Shown here in pieces: positions 15,673 to 23,757 of a stretch of DNA of 64,000 bases. The notes under the pieces are model-generated. The model saw only the letters and a list, made by a program, of their open reading frames with translations, ran no database searches and was not told where the DNA came from. The DNA is taken from NCBI RefSeq assembly GCF_009497895.1, contig NZ_CP033116.1, positions 1,488,001 to 1,552,000 of the forward strand. The letters run 5' to 3'. Position 1 is the first letter of the stretch. The number at the start of each line of letters is the position of its first letter. The position numbers were made by a program, and so were the translations under genes. This stretch comes from Halopseudomonas pelagia. GTDB lineage: Bacteria > Pseudomonadota > Gammaproteobacteria > Pseudomonadales > Pseudomonadaceae.

Positions 15673-17235
15673 GTGACCGATACTGGCCGGCAAACTGATA
15701 ACAGCAACCAGCTCGCACTGGAGCGATTGTACGCAGTGCGGCCAGCCTGGACCCGCGTGGTCACCGCTGCAGAGGCTGTAGGTCTCGAGTCGCAGTGCCT
15801 GCTGCATGCCGGCCCGCCGTTTGCCGACCCCTCTCAACCCAGCGCACCTATTCTGGCGTCCGCCGCACTCTGCTGCATGCATGAGGGCTGGGCCGAGGAC
15901 GTCGGCAGCGCGCGGGCCATGATTCTGGACGGTCGGGTCACGCTGCGTCCGGCTCAGGAGTATGACGTGGTCACCCCGCTGGCGGCGGTAGTCTCGCCCG
16001 GCACCTTCCTGGTCGAAGTCTCTGACCTGGATAGCGGTGCCTGTTGCTGGTCGCTGCTACCCAGCGGTGCGGGCCCGCAGATCCGTTTTGGTACTGCGGA
16101 TCTGGCTATTCTTGAGCGCCTGCAATTTCGCGATCAGGCCCTGGCTGGTGTGTTAATGCCCTGGCTGCAAGGGCGCAGCATCGAGTTGATTCCGCTGGCG
16201 CAGGCCGGCTTGCGCGCGGGTGATGACCTGCATGCCCAGACCGCTGGCGCTACCAACGCCTTGCTGCAGCAATTGCTTGCTGAGCATGCGCCGCAAGTCG
16301 TAACGGAGGTCATCGAGACTGCGCCGCTGTTTTTCCTGACGCTGTGGATGGCAGCCTGCCATCTGATGCTGAAGGCCACGGTGGGCACAGGTGCCACTTC
16401 CCTGGTGATCGGCCTGGCCGGGAACGGCCAGGAGGTCGGCGTGCGCTTGTCCGGCGCGCCTGAGCAGTGGCTGACCCGTGCGGCGAGAAGGCCCAACGGT
16501 CCCAGATTGAAAGAGGTTGAAGCCTTGGCGGCGCCCATGTTGGGCGACAGCGGCGTGATAGATGCCGCAGGCTTTGGTGCGCAGGCCTGGGGGCATGCAC
16601 AGGGCCTGCGGGACCTGATGTCGCCCTGGTTGCCGGAGGGTTGGGCGACCGCATCAGATGCCATGCTTGGCGAGCACCCTGCCTTCAACGAGTTCTCACT
16701 GCGCATTGGGTTGGATGCCGAACTGGCGCAGCTGCAGGCGTCTGCGCCGCTGGTTGCGCTGGCGATGCTGGATAGCCAGGCCGAGCACGGGCTGCTCGGC
16801 CGCGGGGTCTGCCTGATTGACCCGGCTCTGTACACCCAGCCAGGGCAGGGCGTGCCAGCGGTCAACCGCGCAAACGTACTGGCAGAGGTCAACCGTGCGG
16901 TAGATCAGTACGAGCAGGCGCTGACCGGTAACGATCTCGCAGAGCTCGACCGGCTGTTCTGGGATAGCCCGCACACCCTGCGTTATGGCGCCGGAGAACA
17001 CCTGTATGGCTATGCCGCGATTGCCGCCTTCCGGCGCGCACGCGCCGACAGTGGTCAGTTGGCCAGGCATATCATCGAGCGCTCGGTCACCACCTTTGGT
17101 GACGATTTCGCGGTGGCCAATATCGTCTTTCAGCGCCCCGGGAGCACCAGGCTTGGCCGCCAGACGCAAAGCTGGGTATGTGTCGAGCGGGAATGGCGTA
17201 TCGTTGCCGCACATGTAAGCTGGGCTACAACATGA
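15673..17235 (+). CDS. DUF1116 (AllG/YlbE-like) domain fused to an AtzH/HpxZ-like domain
   Basis: The start is GTG 15673 with GAGGAG upstream. Residues 1-390 match DUF1116, the family of E. coli AllG (YlbE), one of three proteins reported as the oxamate transcarbamylase AllFGH: LLHAGPP near 40, HEGWAED, RAGDDLHAQT, FFLTLWMAACHLM and AGNGQEVGVRLSG are the shared blocks. Residues 395-520 are a separate AtzH/DUF3225 domain of the NTF2-like fold (LAEVNRAVDQYEQALTGNDL, LDRLFWDSPHTLRYGAGEHL, TQSWVCVEREWRIVAAHVSW) as in HpxZ. No AllF or AllH homologue is seen here. The stop overlaps the amidase start by ATGA. A scaffold or catalytic role in oxamate-type chemistry is inferred, not shown. Confidence 0.75.
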   Translation: MTDTGRQTDNSNQLALERLYAVRPAWTRVVTAAEAVGLESQCLLHAGPPFADPSQPSAPILASAALCCMHEGWAEDVGSARAMILDGRVTLRPAQEYDVVTPLAAVVSPGTFLVEVSDLDSGACCWSLLPSGAGPQIRFGTADLAILERLQFRDQALAGVLMPWLQGRSIELIPLAQAGLRAGDDLHAQTAGATNALLQQLLAEHAPQVVTEVIETAPLFFLTLWMAACHLMLKATVGTGATSLVIGLAGNGQEVGVRLSGAPEQWLTRAARRPNGPRLKEVEALAAPMLGDSGVIDAAGFGAQAWGHAQGLRDLMSPWLPEGWATASDAMLGEHPAFNEFSLRIGLDAELAQLQASAPLVALAMLDSQAEHGLLGRGVCLIDPALYTQPGQGVPAVNRANVLAEVNRAVDQYEQALTGNDLAELDRLFWDSPHTLRYGAGEHLYGYAAIAAFRRARADSGQLARHIIERSVTTFGDDFAVANIVFQRPGSTRLGRQTQSWVCVEREWRIVAAHVSWATT

Positions 17236-18452
17236 CTTCGACCACACAGTCAGAATTGCTGCATTTTGGCCATCACGGCGCTTTTGTCGCTGAAGGGTTT
17301 GGTCAGGCCCCCAGGATAAATACCCAACCGGGATCTGCACTGCGCTCTGTGCGCCTGGCGGTCAAGGATGTATTTCAGGTCCGCGGCATGCGCTGCGGCG
17401 CTGGCAACCCTCGCTGGCTGGCGGAACAACACGTAGCTACGCAGACCGCCCCCGCGGTGCAATGGCTACTGCAGGCTGGCGCTCAATGGATCGGCAAGAC
17501 GGTCACCGACGAGCTTACCTACAGCCTGGCCGGCATCAACGCGCATTACGGTACGCCGCGTAATCCTACGGCAGAACAGCGCTTGCCGGGTGGCTCGTCA
17601 TCCGGCTCGGTAGTGGCGGTTGCCGCGGGCTATGCCGATCTTGCACTGGGCACCGACTGTGGCGGCTCCATCAGATTGCCCGCCAGTTATTGCGGCGTGT
17701 GGGGTGTGCGCCCCAGCCATGGGCGGGTGTCCTCACAGGGTTGCTTCACGCTGGCACACAGCTTCGATACCGTCGGCTGGGTTGCCGCGCAAGCGGATGT
17801 ACTCAGCCTGGCTCTGGAACAACTGGTTCATACTCAGGTGTCACAAGCTGTGCCCGAGCATGCGCGGCTGATCGTCTGCGATGATGTTCTGCGCATGCTG
17901 GATAAACCAGTACGTGAGTCATTTGAAAGCTGGCTAGCAACCAGTGGTACAAGAGTAGAGCGCATGCCCGCTGGCACGCTGGCGCTGGAAGAGTGGGCCG
18001 ATGCCTTCCGCGTGCTGCAGGCGGCGGAAATATGGCAGCAGCATGGGCACTGGGTGCTCGATGCCCGCCCTGCTTTCGGCGCCGATGTTGCTGGCCGATT
18101 CGAGCTGGCCTCCGCGATCACGCCGCAGCAGGTAGCCTGGGCCACCAGGCTACGCTCTCAGGCTCAGCAGCATCTTGGCGCATTGCTCGGCGTTGATGGT
18201 TATCTACTCATGCCGCCCGTGCCGGGGCCTGCGCCCCGCCTTGATGCCCCGGCAGAGCAGGTGCAGGACACCCGCGCGCGTTCCCAGCGCCTGCTGTGCA
18301 TGGCGGGGTTGGCCGGGTTGCCGCAGGTGGTCTTTCCCTGGACCCGTATCGAGGGAGCGCCAGTTGGATTGTCGCTACTCGGGCCGCGCTTTGCAGACGA
18401 ACAGGTCATGAGTCTGGCCAGGCATTTACATTTATCATCACCATTCAGTTAA
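17232..18452 (+). CDS. Amidase signature family hydrolase (AtzE/HpxY-like)
   Basis: The start at ATG 17232 overlaps the preceding stop (ATGA). The 406-residue protein has the Ser-cisSer-Lys triad: K45 in RLAVKDVFQVRG, the cis-serine region PGGSSSGSV at 119-127, and the nucleophile S146 in GTDCGGSIRLPA. The family hydrolyses C-N amide bonds. In other bacteria such amidases next to an AtzH-type partner (AtzE with AtzH, HpxY with HpxZ) act on biuret- or oxalurate-like compounds; here the AtzH-like domain is fused to the preceding protein. No separate AtzG/HpxX-like small subunit is present. It likely acts on the ring-opened product of the amidohydrolase. Confidence 0.8.
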   Translation: MTSTTQSELLHFGHHGAFVAEGFGQAPRINTQPGSALRSVRLAVKDVFQVRGMRCGAGNPRWLAEQHVATQTAPAVQWLLQAGAQWIGKTVTDELTYSLAGINAHYGTPRNPTAEQRLPGGSSSGSVVAVAAGYADLALGTDCGGSIRLPASYCGVWGVRPSHGRVSSQGCFTLAHSFDTVGWVAAQADVLSLALEQLVHTQVSQAVPEHARLIVCDDVLRMLDKPVRESFESWLATSGTRVERMPAGTLALEEWADAFRVLQAAEIWQQHGHWVLDARPAFGADVAGRFELASAITPQQVAWATRLRSQAQQHLGALLGVDGYLLMPPVPGPAPRLDAPAEQVQDTRARSQRLLCMAGLAGLPQVVFPWTRIEGAPVGLSLLGPRFADEQVMSLARHLHLSSPFS

Positions 18453-18469
18453 GACGGAAAATCAAGACT

Positions 18470-20077
18470 ATGGCATTCGTTCCCAATCCTAGCCGCGGCT
18501 CCAAAGCCATGGCTGTAGCACCTCACTCACTTGCCGCGCAAAGTGCCATGGCCGTCATGCGGGAAGGTGGTAACGCCGTGGAGGCAATGATCGCCGCTGC
18601 AGCCAGCATTGCTGCGGTATATCCGCACATGAACAGCATCGGCGGCGACGGCTTCTGGCTGATATCCCGCCCTGGCCATGCGCCGGTGGCTATCGATGGT
18701 TGCGGCGCTTCTGCGCTGGGTATCACGCTGGAGCAATACCGGGAGCAGGGCTTGAGCAGTATCCCGTTTCGCGGCGGTCTGGCTGCCAACACGGTTGCCG
18801 GCACACTGTCTGGCTGGCAGTTGGCGCAGCAGTGGTCGCAGGAAGAGTTGGGTGGGCGCTTGCCGCTCTCCCGTCTGTTGGGCGATGCCATAGAGTATGC
18901 GCGCGGCGGCATTTCGGTCACCCGTAGCCAGAGCCTGTGCACAGAGGCCAAACGGGAAGAACTGCAGAGCTTTGCCGGTTTCGCCGATACCTTTTTACCA
19001 GGCGGCGCGGTGCCCGAGCCCGGCGCGCGTTTCACCCAGCCACGGCTGGCCGATACCCTTGAACAGCTCACGCGCGCCGGCATTGACGATTTCTACCGTG
19101 GTGACCTTGCGCGTACTTTGGCTACCGAGCTGACGGCGGCTGGCAGTCCTTTGCGGCTGGTTGACCTGGAGCGCCATCAGGCGCAGCTGCGCAAGCCGCT
19201 GGTGCTGAAGCATTCGCTGGGGCAGGTTTACAACTTCCCACCACCGACCCAGGGGCTGGTGTCGCTGATGATTCTGGGTCAGCTGGATCATCTGCTGAAA
19301 AGCGATATGGACCCGTTGGGCGCACCCTTTGTACATGCCTGTGTGGAAGCCACCAAGCAGGCGTTTGCCGTGCGTGATAGGGAGATAACCGATCCCGCCT
19401 ACATGTCGGTTGATCCGCAGAGTCTGCTGGATTCCGAGCTGCTGGCAGGGATGGCAGGCAAGATTGACCCGCAACAGGCCGCGCCCTGGGGCAAAGGCAT
19501 GGGGCCGGCCGATACCATCTGGATGGGTGTGATCGACGAGCAGGGTGTTGCGGTCAGCTTTATCCAGAGCATCTACCATGAGTTCGGCAGCGGCATCGTG
19601 TTGCCCGGCAGCGGCGTGAACTGGCAGAACCGCGGTTGCAGCTTCTCCCTCGACCCCAACGCGCGCAATCCCTTTACCCCCGGCCGCAAACCCTTCCATA
19701 CCCTGAATCCGGCGATGGCGCATTTTGCCGATGGCCGCACCATGGTCTACGGCAATATGGGTGGCGACGGTCAGCCGCAATCGCAGAGCGCTGTCTTCAG
19801 CCGCATCGCCACCTTCGGCATGAATCCGCTGGCCGCGATTGACGCGCCACGCTGGCTGCTGGGCCGTACCTGGGGCAACACCAGTGAAACGCTCAAGCTG
19901 GAATCACGCTTCCCGGCGGACACCGTCGCGGCCCTAAAAGCCATGGGTCATGATGTTGAAATTCTGGATAGTTATGACGAAAGCATGGGGCATGCTGGCG
20001 CGATTGTGCGGCATCCCTCCGGGTTGCTCGAAGGCGGGCATGATCCACGCAGTGATGGGGCGGTGGCGGGTTGGTAA
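18470..20077 (+). CDS. Gamma-glutamyltransferase-fold hydrolase, HpxW (oxamate amidohydrolase)-like
   Basis: The ATG at 18470 lies 18 bases after the amidase stop. The 535-residue protein is an Ntn-type GGT: VAPHSLAAQSAMAVMREGGN near the start, MNSIGGDGFWLI in the large subunit, and the predicted autocleavage/nucleophile T349 in GPADTIWMGVIDEQG. Downstream, GSGVNWQNRG and PGRKPFHTLNPAM also fit. No obvious signal peptide is present, unlike periplasmic GGT, which favours the cytoplasmic HpxW-type branch. The reported nucleophile of Klebsiella HpxW is a threonine at a similar position (about 342). The hydrolysis of oxamate to oxalate is known for that enzyme; that this one does the same is inference from fold and neighbours. 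Confidence 0.75.
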   Translation: MAFVPNPSRGSKAMAVAPHSLAAQSAMAVMREGGNAVEAMIAAAASIAAVYPHMNSIGGDGFWLISRPGHAPVAIDGCGASALGITLEQYREQGLSSIPFRGGLAANTVAGTLSGWQLAQQWSQEELGGRLPLSRLLGDAIEYARGGISVTRSQSLCTEAKREELQSFAGFADTFLPGGAVPEPGARFTQPRLADTLEQLTRAGIDDFYRGDLARTLATELTAAGSPLRLVDLERHQAQLRKPLVLKHSLGQVYNFPPPTQGLVSLMILGQLDHLLKSDMDPLGAPFVHACVEATKQAFAVRDREITDPAYMSVDPQSLLDSELLAGMAGKIDPQQAAPWGKGMGPADTIWMGVIDEQGVAVSFIQSIYHEFGSGIVLPGSGVNWQNRGCSFSLDPNARNPFTPGRKPFHTLNPAMAHFADGRTMVYGNMGGDGQPQSQSAVFSRIATFGMNPLAAIDAPRWLLGRTWGNTSETLKLESRFPADTVAALKAMGHDVEILDSYDESMGHAGAIVRHPSGLLEGGHDPRSDGAVAGW

Positions 20078-20113
20078 AAGCCAACCCATGCACAATTGCA
20101 ACGATGATTGAAA

Positions 20114-20140
20114 AGAACACCGGCCCAAGGCCGGTGTTCT
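20114..20140. terminator. Bidirectional terminator between GGT-like and aldehyde dehydrogenase genes
   Basis: A perfect 12-base stem, AGAACACCGGCC (20114-20125) with GGCCGGTGTTCT (20129-20140), has a three-base loop and lies between convergent genes, 36 bases after one stop and 7 before the other. A-tract upstream (AAAAG) helps leftward transcripts. Confidence 0.8.
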
Positions 20141-20146
20141 GGTTTA

Positions 20147-21622
20147 TCAGAACGGGAATTCGCGCTTGCCAGTCTGAATGGTCACCCATTTCACTTCCGT
20201 CATTTCATCCATAGAAGCCCGACCGCCCTCGCGGCCAAACCCGCTGTCACCAGTTCCGCCAAAGGTGATATGTGGCTCGTCGGAGATGGTCGTATCGTTG
20301 ATGTGAATCATCCCGGCGGTCGATAACTCGGAGAAGGCCATGGCCTTTTGCAGATCGTTGGTGACGATGGCGGATGACAGACCGTAGTGAGTGTCATTGG
20401 CCAGCTCAACGGCGTGGTCAAAATCGCGCGCGGGATAGATCGAGGTCACAGGGCCGAAAGACTCCTCGGCGTATATGCGCATCTGTGGGGTGACGTCAGC
20501 CAACACGGTTGGCTGAAAGTAGCTGCCTTCATAGGTGCCGCCACACAACAGCCTGGCGCCCTGATCAGCCGCCTCGCGGATCTGCTCGGCAATAAACAGG
20601 CACTGCTCCGGGCGGATGAGTGGGCCGACTACGGTATCAGGTTGGCGTGGGTCGCCCACCACAACGGTTCGGGCCTTGGCCACAAAGGCCTCGCAGAATT
20701 GCTGGTACAGCCCCTGCTCGACAATTATCCGCGAGTTGGCCATACACACCTGACCCTGGTGGTAAAAGATGCCGAAGGCGGCGGCGTCCACGGCGTATTC
20801 CAGATTGGCATCATCGAGTACCACCAGCGGGCTTTTGCCGCCCAGCTCCAAGGTGACCTTTTTCATCTGTTTGCCACACTCGGCGGCCAGCAGCTTGCCG
20901 ACACGTTCTGAGCCGGTGAAGGTAATCATGCGTACTCGTGGGTCGGCGACCAGACGCTTTCCTACATTGTCTGCAGAGCCTGGTACGACATTAAACACGC
21001 CCTTGGGCAGCCCGGCTGCTTCAAATATGTCCGCCAGAATCAGCCCGGTCAGTGGGGCGAACTCGGAGGGTTTGAGAATGAAGGTGTTGCCGGATGCCAG
21101 GGCAAAGGCGACCTTTTTCATTGATAGCAGCAGGGGCGAGTTGAATGGCGCGATACCGGCAATCACGCCCAGCGGCTGGCGAATGGTCATGCCGATCTGC
21201 CCAGGCGAGCAGGTCGGGAAGGTTTCGCCGTGGGCCTGGCGGGTCCAGGCGGCCGCTGCGCGCAGGCATTCCACCGCATAGCCGACTTCCCACGGCGCCT
21301 TCAGCAAGGTAGAGCCTGTTTCTTCAATAATGATGTCGCGAATTTCTTCCGCGCGGGCTGCGATGATGTCGGCGGCCTTTAGCAGAATCGCCTCGCGTTC
21401 ACTGACGACCACTTTGCGCCAACTGGTGCGTGCGGCAAAAGCCGCAGCAATAGCGTCATCTACGTCATTGGCACTGGCCTGAGCCACTACCGCGCAGATC
21501 TTGCCGGTAGCCGGGTTGAAATTATTGTCGACTTCCCCGGTGCTGCCTTCCCGCCACTCACCGTTGATGTAGAACGGCCGAATAACCGTTTCGGTATGGG
21601 GTGCTTCTGCGACGTTTTGCAT
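20147..21622 (-). CDS. NAD(P)-dependent aldehyde dehydrogenase
   Basis: The start at ATG 21622 (MQNVAEAPHTETVIRP) has AAGAGA upstream. The 491-residue protein is a typical ALDH: GVIAGIAPFNSPLLLSMKKV for cofactor-strand entry, FTGSERVGKLLA, catalytic glutamate in TLELGGKSPLVV, catalytic cysteine in YHQGQVCMANSR, and ESFGPVTSIYP near the C-terminus. It is closest in feel to the benzaldehyde/vanillin/salicylaldehyde dehydrogenase group, but this is uncertain. It is divergent from a GMC alcohol dehydrogenase across a shared palindrome, suggesting a paired alcohol-to-aldehyde-to-acid oxidation. Confidence 0.9.
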   Translation of the reverse strand: MQNVAEAPHTETVIRPFYINGEWREGSTGEVDNNFNPATGKICAVVAQASANDVDDAIAAAFAARTSWRKVVVSEREAILLKAADIIAARAEEIRDIIIEETGSTLLKAPWEVGYAVECLRAAAAWTRQAHGETFPTCSPGQIGMTIRQPLGVIAGIAPFNSPLLLSMKKVAFALASGNTFILKPSEFAPLTGLILADIFEAAGLPKGVFNVVPGSADNVGKRLVADPRVRMITFTGSERVGKLLAAECGKQMKKVTLELGGKSPLVVLDDANLEYAVDAAAFGIFYHQGQVCMANSRIIVEQGLYQQFCEAFVAKARTVVVGDPRQPDTVVGPLIRPEQCLFIAEQIREAADQGARLLCGGTYEGSYFQPTVLADVTPQMRIYAEESFGPVTSIYPARDFDHAVELANDTHYGLSSAIVTNDLQKAMAFSELSTAGMIHINDTTISDEPHITFGGTGDSGFGREGGRASMDEMTEVKWVTIQTGKREFPF

Positions 21623-21736
21623 GGCATTGGATCTCTTGGTCGGTGGATTGATGCTCCTCGAATTTATGGGAAGCATGAAACGTACCATGCCCGAACCCCG
21701 CTATTTATATGCATTTGGTCATGTTTTATTGTGCAT

Positions 21737-21756
21737 ATATGGGGCATGCCCCATAT
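21737..21756. promoter_or_regulatory. Operator H: perfect 20-base palindrome between aldehyde and GMC dehydrogenase genes
   Basis: ATATGGGGCATGCCCCATAT is identical on both strands and shares the GGCATGCC core of the island motif. It lies in the 320-base divergent gap 21623-21942, where no gene is present. A lone half-site-like ACCATGCCC occurs near 21694. It would control both dehydrogenases. Confidence 0.7.
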
Positions 21757-21942
21757 TTCTGCGCGTTTACTGGGCGCTCTGCATCCGGCGCTAAAGGAGC
21801 CGAACGCGGTGCTGCTCGTTCGTGTCGAGCAGTGGTGCTGCCCTGGGGTGTTTGCAACTCTTCTGGCATGTGATTTGCTCCCATACGGAAACAACGTCGG
21901 GCGTGTTGTGCGCGCCGGCGCGTTTTCCCAGAGGGAGATAGC

Positions 21943-23514
21943 ATGGCTGTACAGAACGGGCAGGTGTACGACTTTATAGTCTGCGGCAGTGGCGCGTCGG
22001 GCGGTGTGCTGGCCAGCCAGTTGGCAGCCAATCCACAGGTCAGTGTGTTGCTGGTCGAGGCGGGCGGCGATGAGCGCGTGCCCGAGGTGACCGATTCACG
22101 TCTGTGGATGCAGAATATTGGCAGCGAGCGTGACTGGCAGTTTCGCTCCGAGCCATGTGCGGGGCTCAACCAGCGCACTCCACCGCTGCCGATGGGTAAG
22201 GTGCTGGGCGGTGGCAGTAGTGTCAACGGGCTTATCTGGGCGCGCGGGCATCGCAACGATTTTGATGGCTGGGCCAGGGCAGCGGATGATCCAGACTGGA
22301 GCTATGCCTCCGTACTGCAGGTCTATAAGCGTATCGAGGCGTGGGACGGCCCTGCCGACGAGGCGCGGCGCGGCACCCAGGGCCCTTTTCATGTCACCCT
22401 GCCAAAAGACCCCAACCCTGTGGCCTTGGCACTGCGCGAGGCGACTGATGCACTGGGCATCAGCGCCGTCGAGGATATCAATGCTGAAGCCATGGAAGGG
22501 CCGGGGGCCTGCGGTATTCCGAATGTGCCTGTACTGGGTGACAGTGAACGGGTATCGATAGCCACGGCCTACCTTCGGCCGCGCATGAGCCAATCCAACC
22601 TGACGGTGATGTTCGATACCTGCGTCGAGCAGGTGCTGCTGCAAGGGCGTCGGGCAACCGGGGTGCGTCTGCGGCGCCAGGGTCAGATGTTGGACGTGAG
22701 TGCGCGGTATGAGGTTGTGTTGTCCCTCGGCGCGATCAATACCCCCAAGGTGCTGATGCTCTCGGGTATCGGCGATGCCGCGCAGTTAGCTCAGCAGGGT
22801 ATCGAACTGGTTCAACATTTGCCTGGGGTAGGGCGCAACTTTCAGGATCACATTCTGGTGGCCGGGTGCTGCTGGGAGTATCCGCAGCCACAGGCACCGC
22901 GAAACAACTCGGCCGAATTCACCTTCTTTGCCAAGAGTGATGCTGCCCTGCTGACGCCTGATCTGCAGCCAGTGCTGGAGGAGTGTGCTTTTGGTAGCGA
23001 GATCACCCGGCCGCAATACGGCTTGCCGGTTGACCCGAGTCTGGCCTGGACGCTGGCGCCGGGTCTGGTGCGGCCGCACAGTCGTGGACAGGTACTGCTG
23101 ACCGGCAATCGCTTCAGCGATCCGCTGCGGATCGAGGCCAACTTTCTCAGTGATGAGCGAGATGTGGCGGCCCTGCTCAAGGGGATAGAGCTTTGCCGGG
23201 AGATTGGTAACTCGGCGCCACTCAAACCTTTTGTAAAGCGCGAACTGATGCCGGGGCCGCTGCCGTCAGCGGCGATGCTGGATTTTCTGCGCAACGCCGC
23301 AGGTACCTATTTTCACCAGACCTGCACGGCGAAAATGGGCACCGATGAGCTCTCAGTGGTCGATGGCCGGTTAAGGGTCTACGGCATTGAAGGGCTGCGT
23401 GTTGCGGATGGCTCGATCATGCCGGAAATCAGTACCGGTAATACCATGGCCCCCTGCGTCCTGATTGGCCAGCGTGCCGCCGATATGCTCATTGCCGATC
23501 ATCGTCTGAACTGA
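21943..23514 (+). CDS. GMC family FAD-dependent alcohol dehydrogenase (choline-dehydrogenase-like)
   Basis: A strong RBS (AGAGGGAG) precedes ATG 21943. The 523-residue protein has the FAD-binding IVCGSGASGGVLASQLA at 12-28, the GMC signature MGKVLGGGSSVNGLIWARGH near 85, SLGAINTPKVLMLSGIG as second signature, and C-terminal histidine and asparagine in YFHQTCTAKMG and STGNTMAPC that form the catalytic pair. Such enzymes oxidise primary alcohols to aldehydes and pass electrons to the quinone pool or oxygen. With the divergent aldehyde dehydrogenase it forms a two-step oxidation pair. Confidence 0.9.
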   Translation: MAVQNGQVYDFIVCGSGASGGVLASQLAANPQVSVLLVEAGGDERVPEVTDSRLWMQNIGSERDWQFRSEPCAGLNQRTPPLPMGKVLGGGSSVNGLIWARGHRNDFDGWARAADDPDWSYASVLQVYKRIEAWDGPADEARRGTQGPFHVTLPKDPNPVALALREATDALGISAVEDINAEAMEGPGACGIPNVPVLGDSERVSIATAYLRPRMSQSNLTVMFDTCVEQVLLQGRRATGVRLRRQGQMLDVSARYEVVLSLGAINTPKVLMLSGIGDAAQLAQQGIELVQHLPGVGRNFQDHILVAGCCWEYPQPQAPRNNSAEFTFFAKSDAALLTPDLQPVLEECAFGSEITRPQYGLPVDPSLAWTLAPGLVRPHSRGQVLLTGNRFSDPLRIEANFLSDERDVAALLKGIELCREIGNSAPLKPFVKRELMPGPLPSAAMLDFLRNAAGTYFHQTCTAKMGTDELSVVDGRLRVYGIEGLRVADGSIMPEISTGNTMAPCVLIGQRAADMLIADHRLN

Positions 23515-23565
23515 TTCTTCTATCCTGCTACACCCTGCCAGCGTATAGCACTGCTTCGGTGCATT

Positions 23566-23621
23566 AGGTGGTATACCGCATTTTGTTGTGGCGCGAATAT
23601 AAGGGGTAAGCCTCTTATATT
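23566..23621. promoter_or_regulatory. Operators I and J before the second ABC importer
   Basis: Within the AT-rich 242-base gap before the ABC genes, AGGTGGTATACC (23566-23577) and a palindrome with arms AATATAAG (23596-23603) and CTTATATT (23614-23621) around GG...CC match the island motif. Their centres are about 37 bases apart. They place the second importer under the same regulator. Confidence 0.65.
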
Positions 23622-23757
23622 GATTCGGATTTTTAGCGGTAATTTTATAAGGTACTGAAAAAGTTCAATAAAAAATAACTGGTACTTTTCTTGCTGTGTG
23701 TTTATCGCTGCTTTTAAAAGGGCCCGTTTTTTCCGTGATTGTGCTAGAGGCTGAGCG

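Noticed and set aside
14797..15882. Long open frame of 361 codons opposite the amidohydrolase gene
   Set aside because: It is antisense to a clear metallohydrolase with all metal ligands, has no RBS and low-complexity, H/Q/R-rich composition typical of a GC-rich reverse strand.
8013..23621. CRISPR array made of the recurring motif
   Set aside because: Copies are 16-30 bases, imperfect, and kilobases apart in promoters, with no regular spacers or cas genes.
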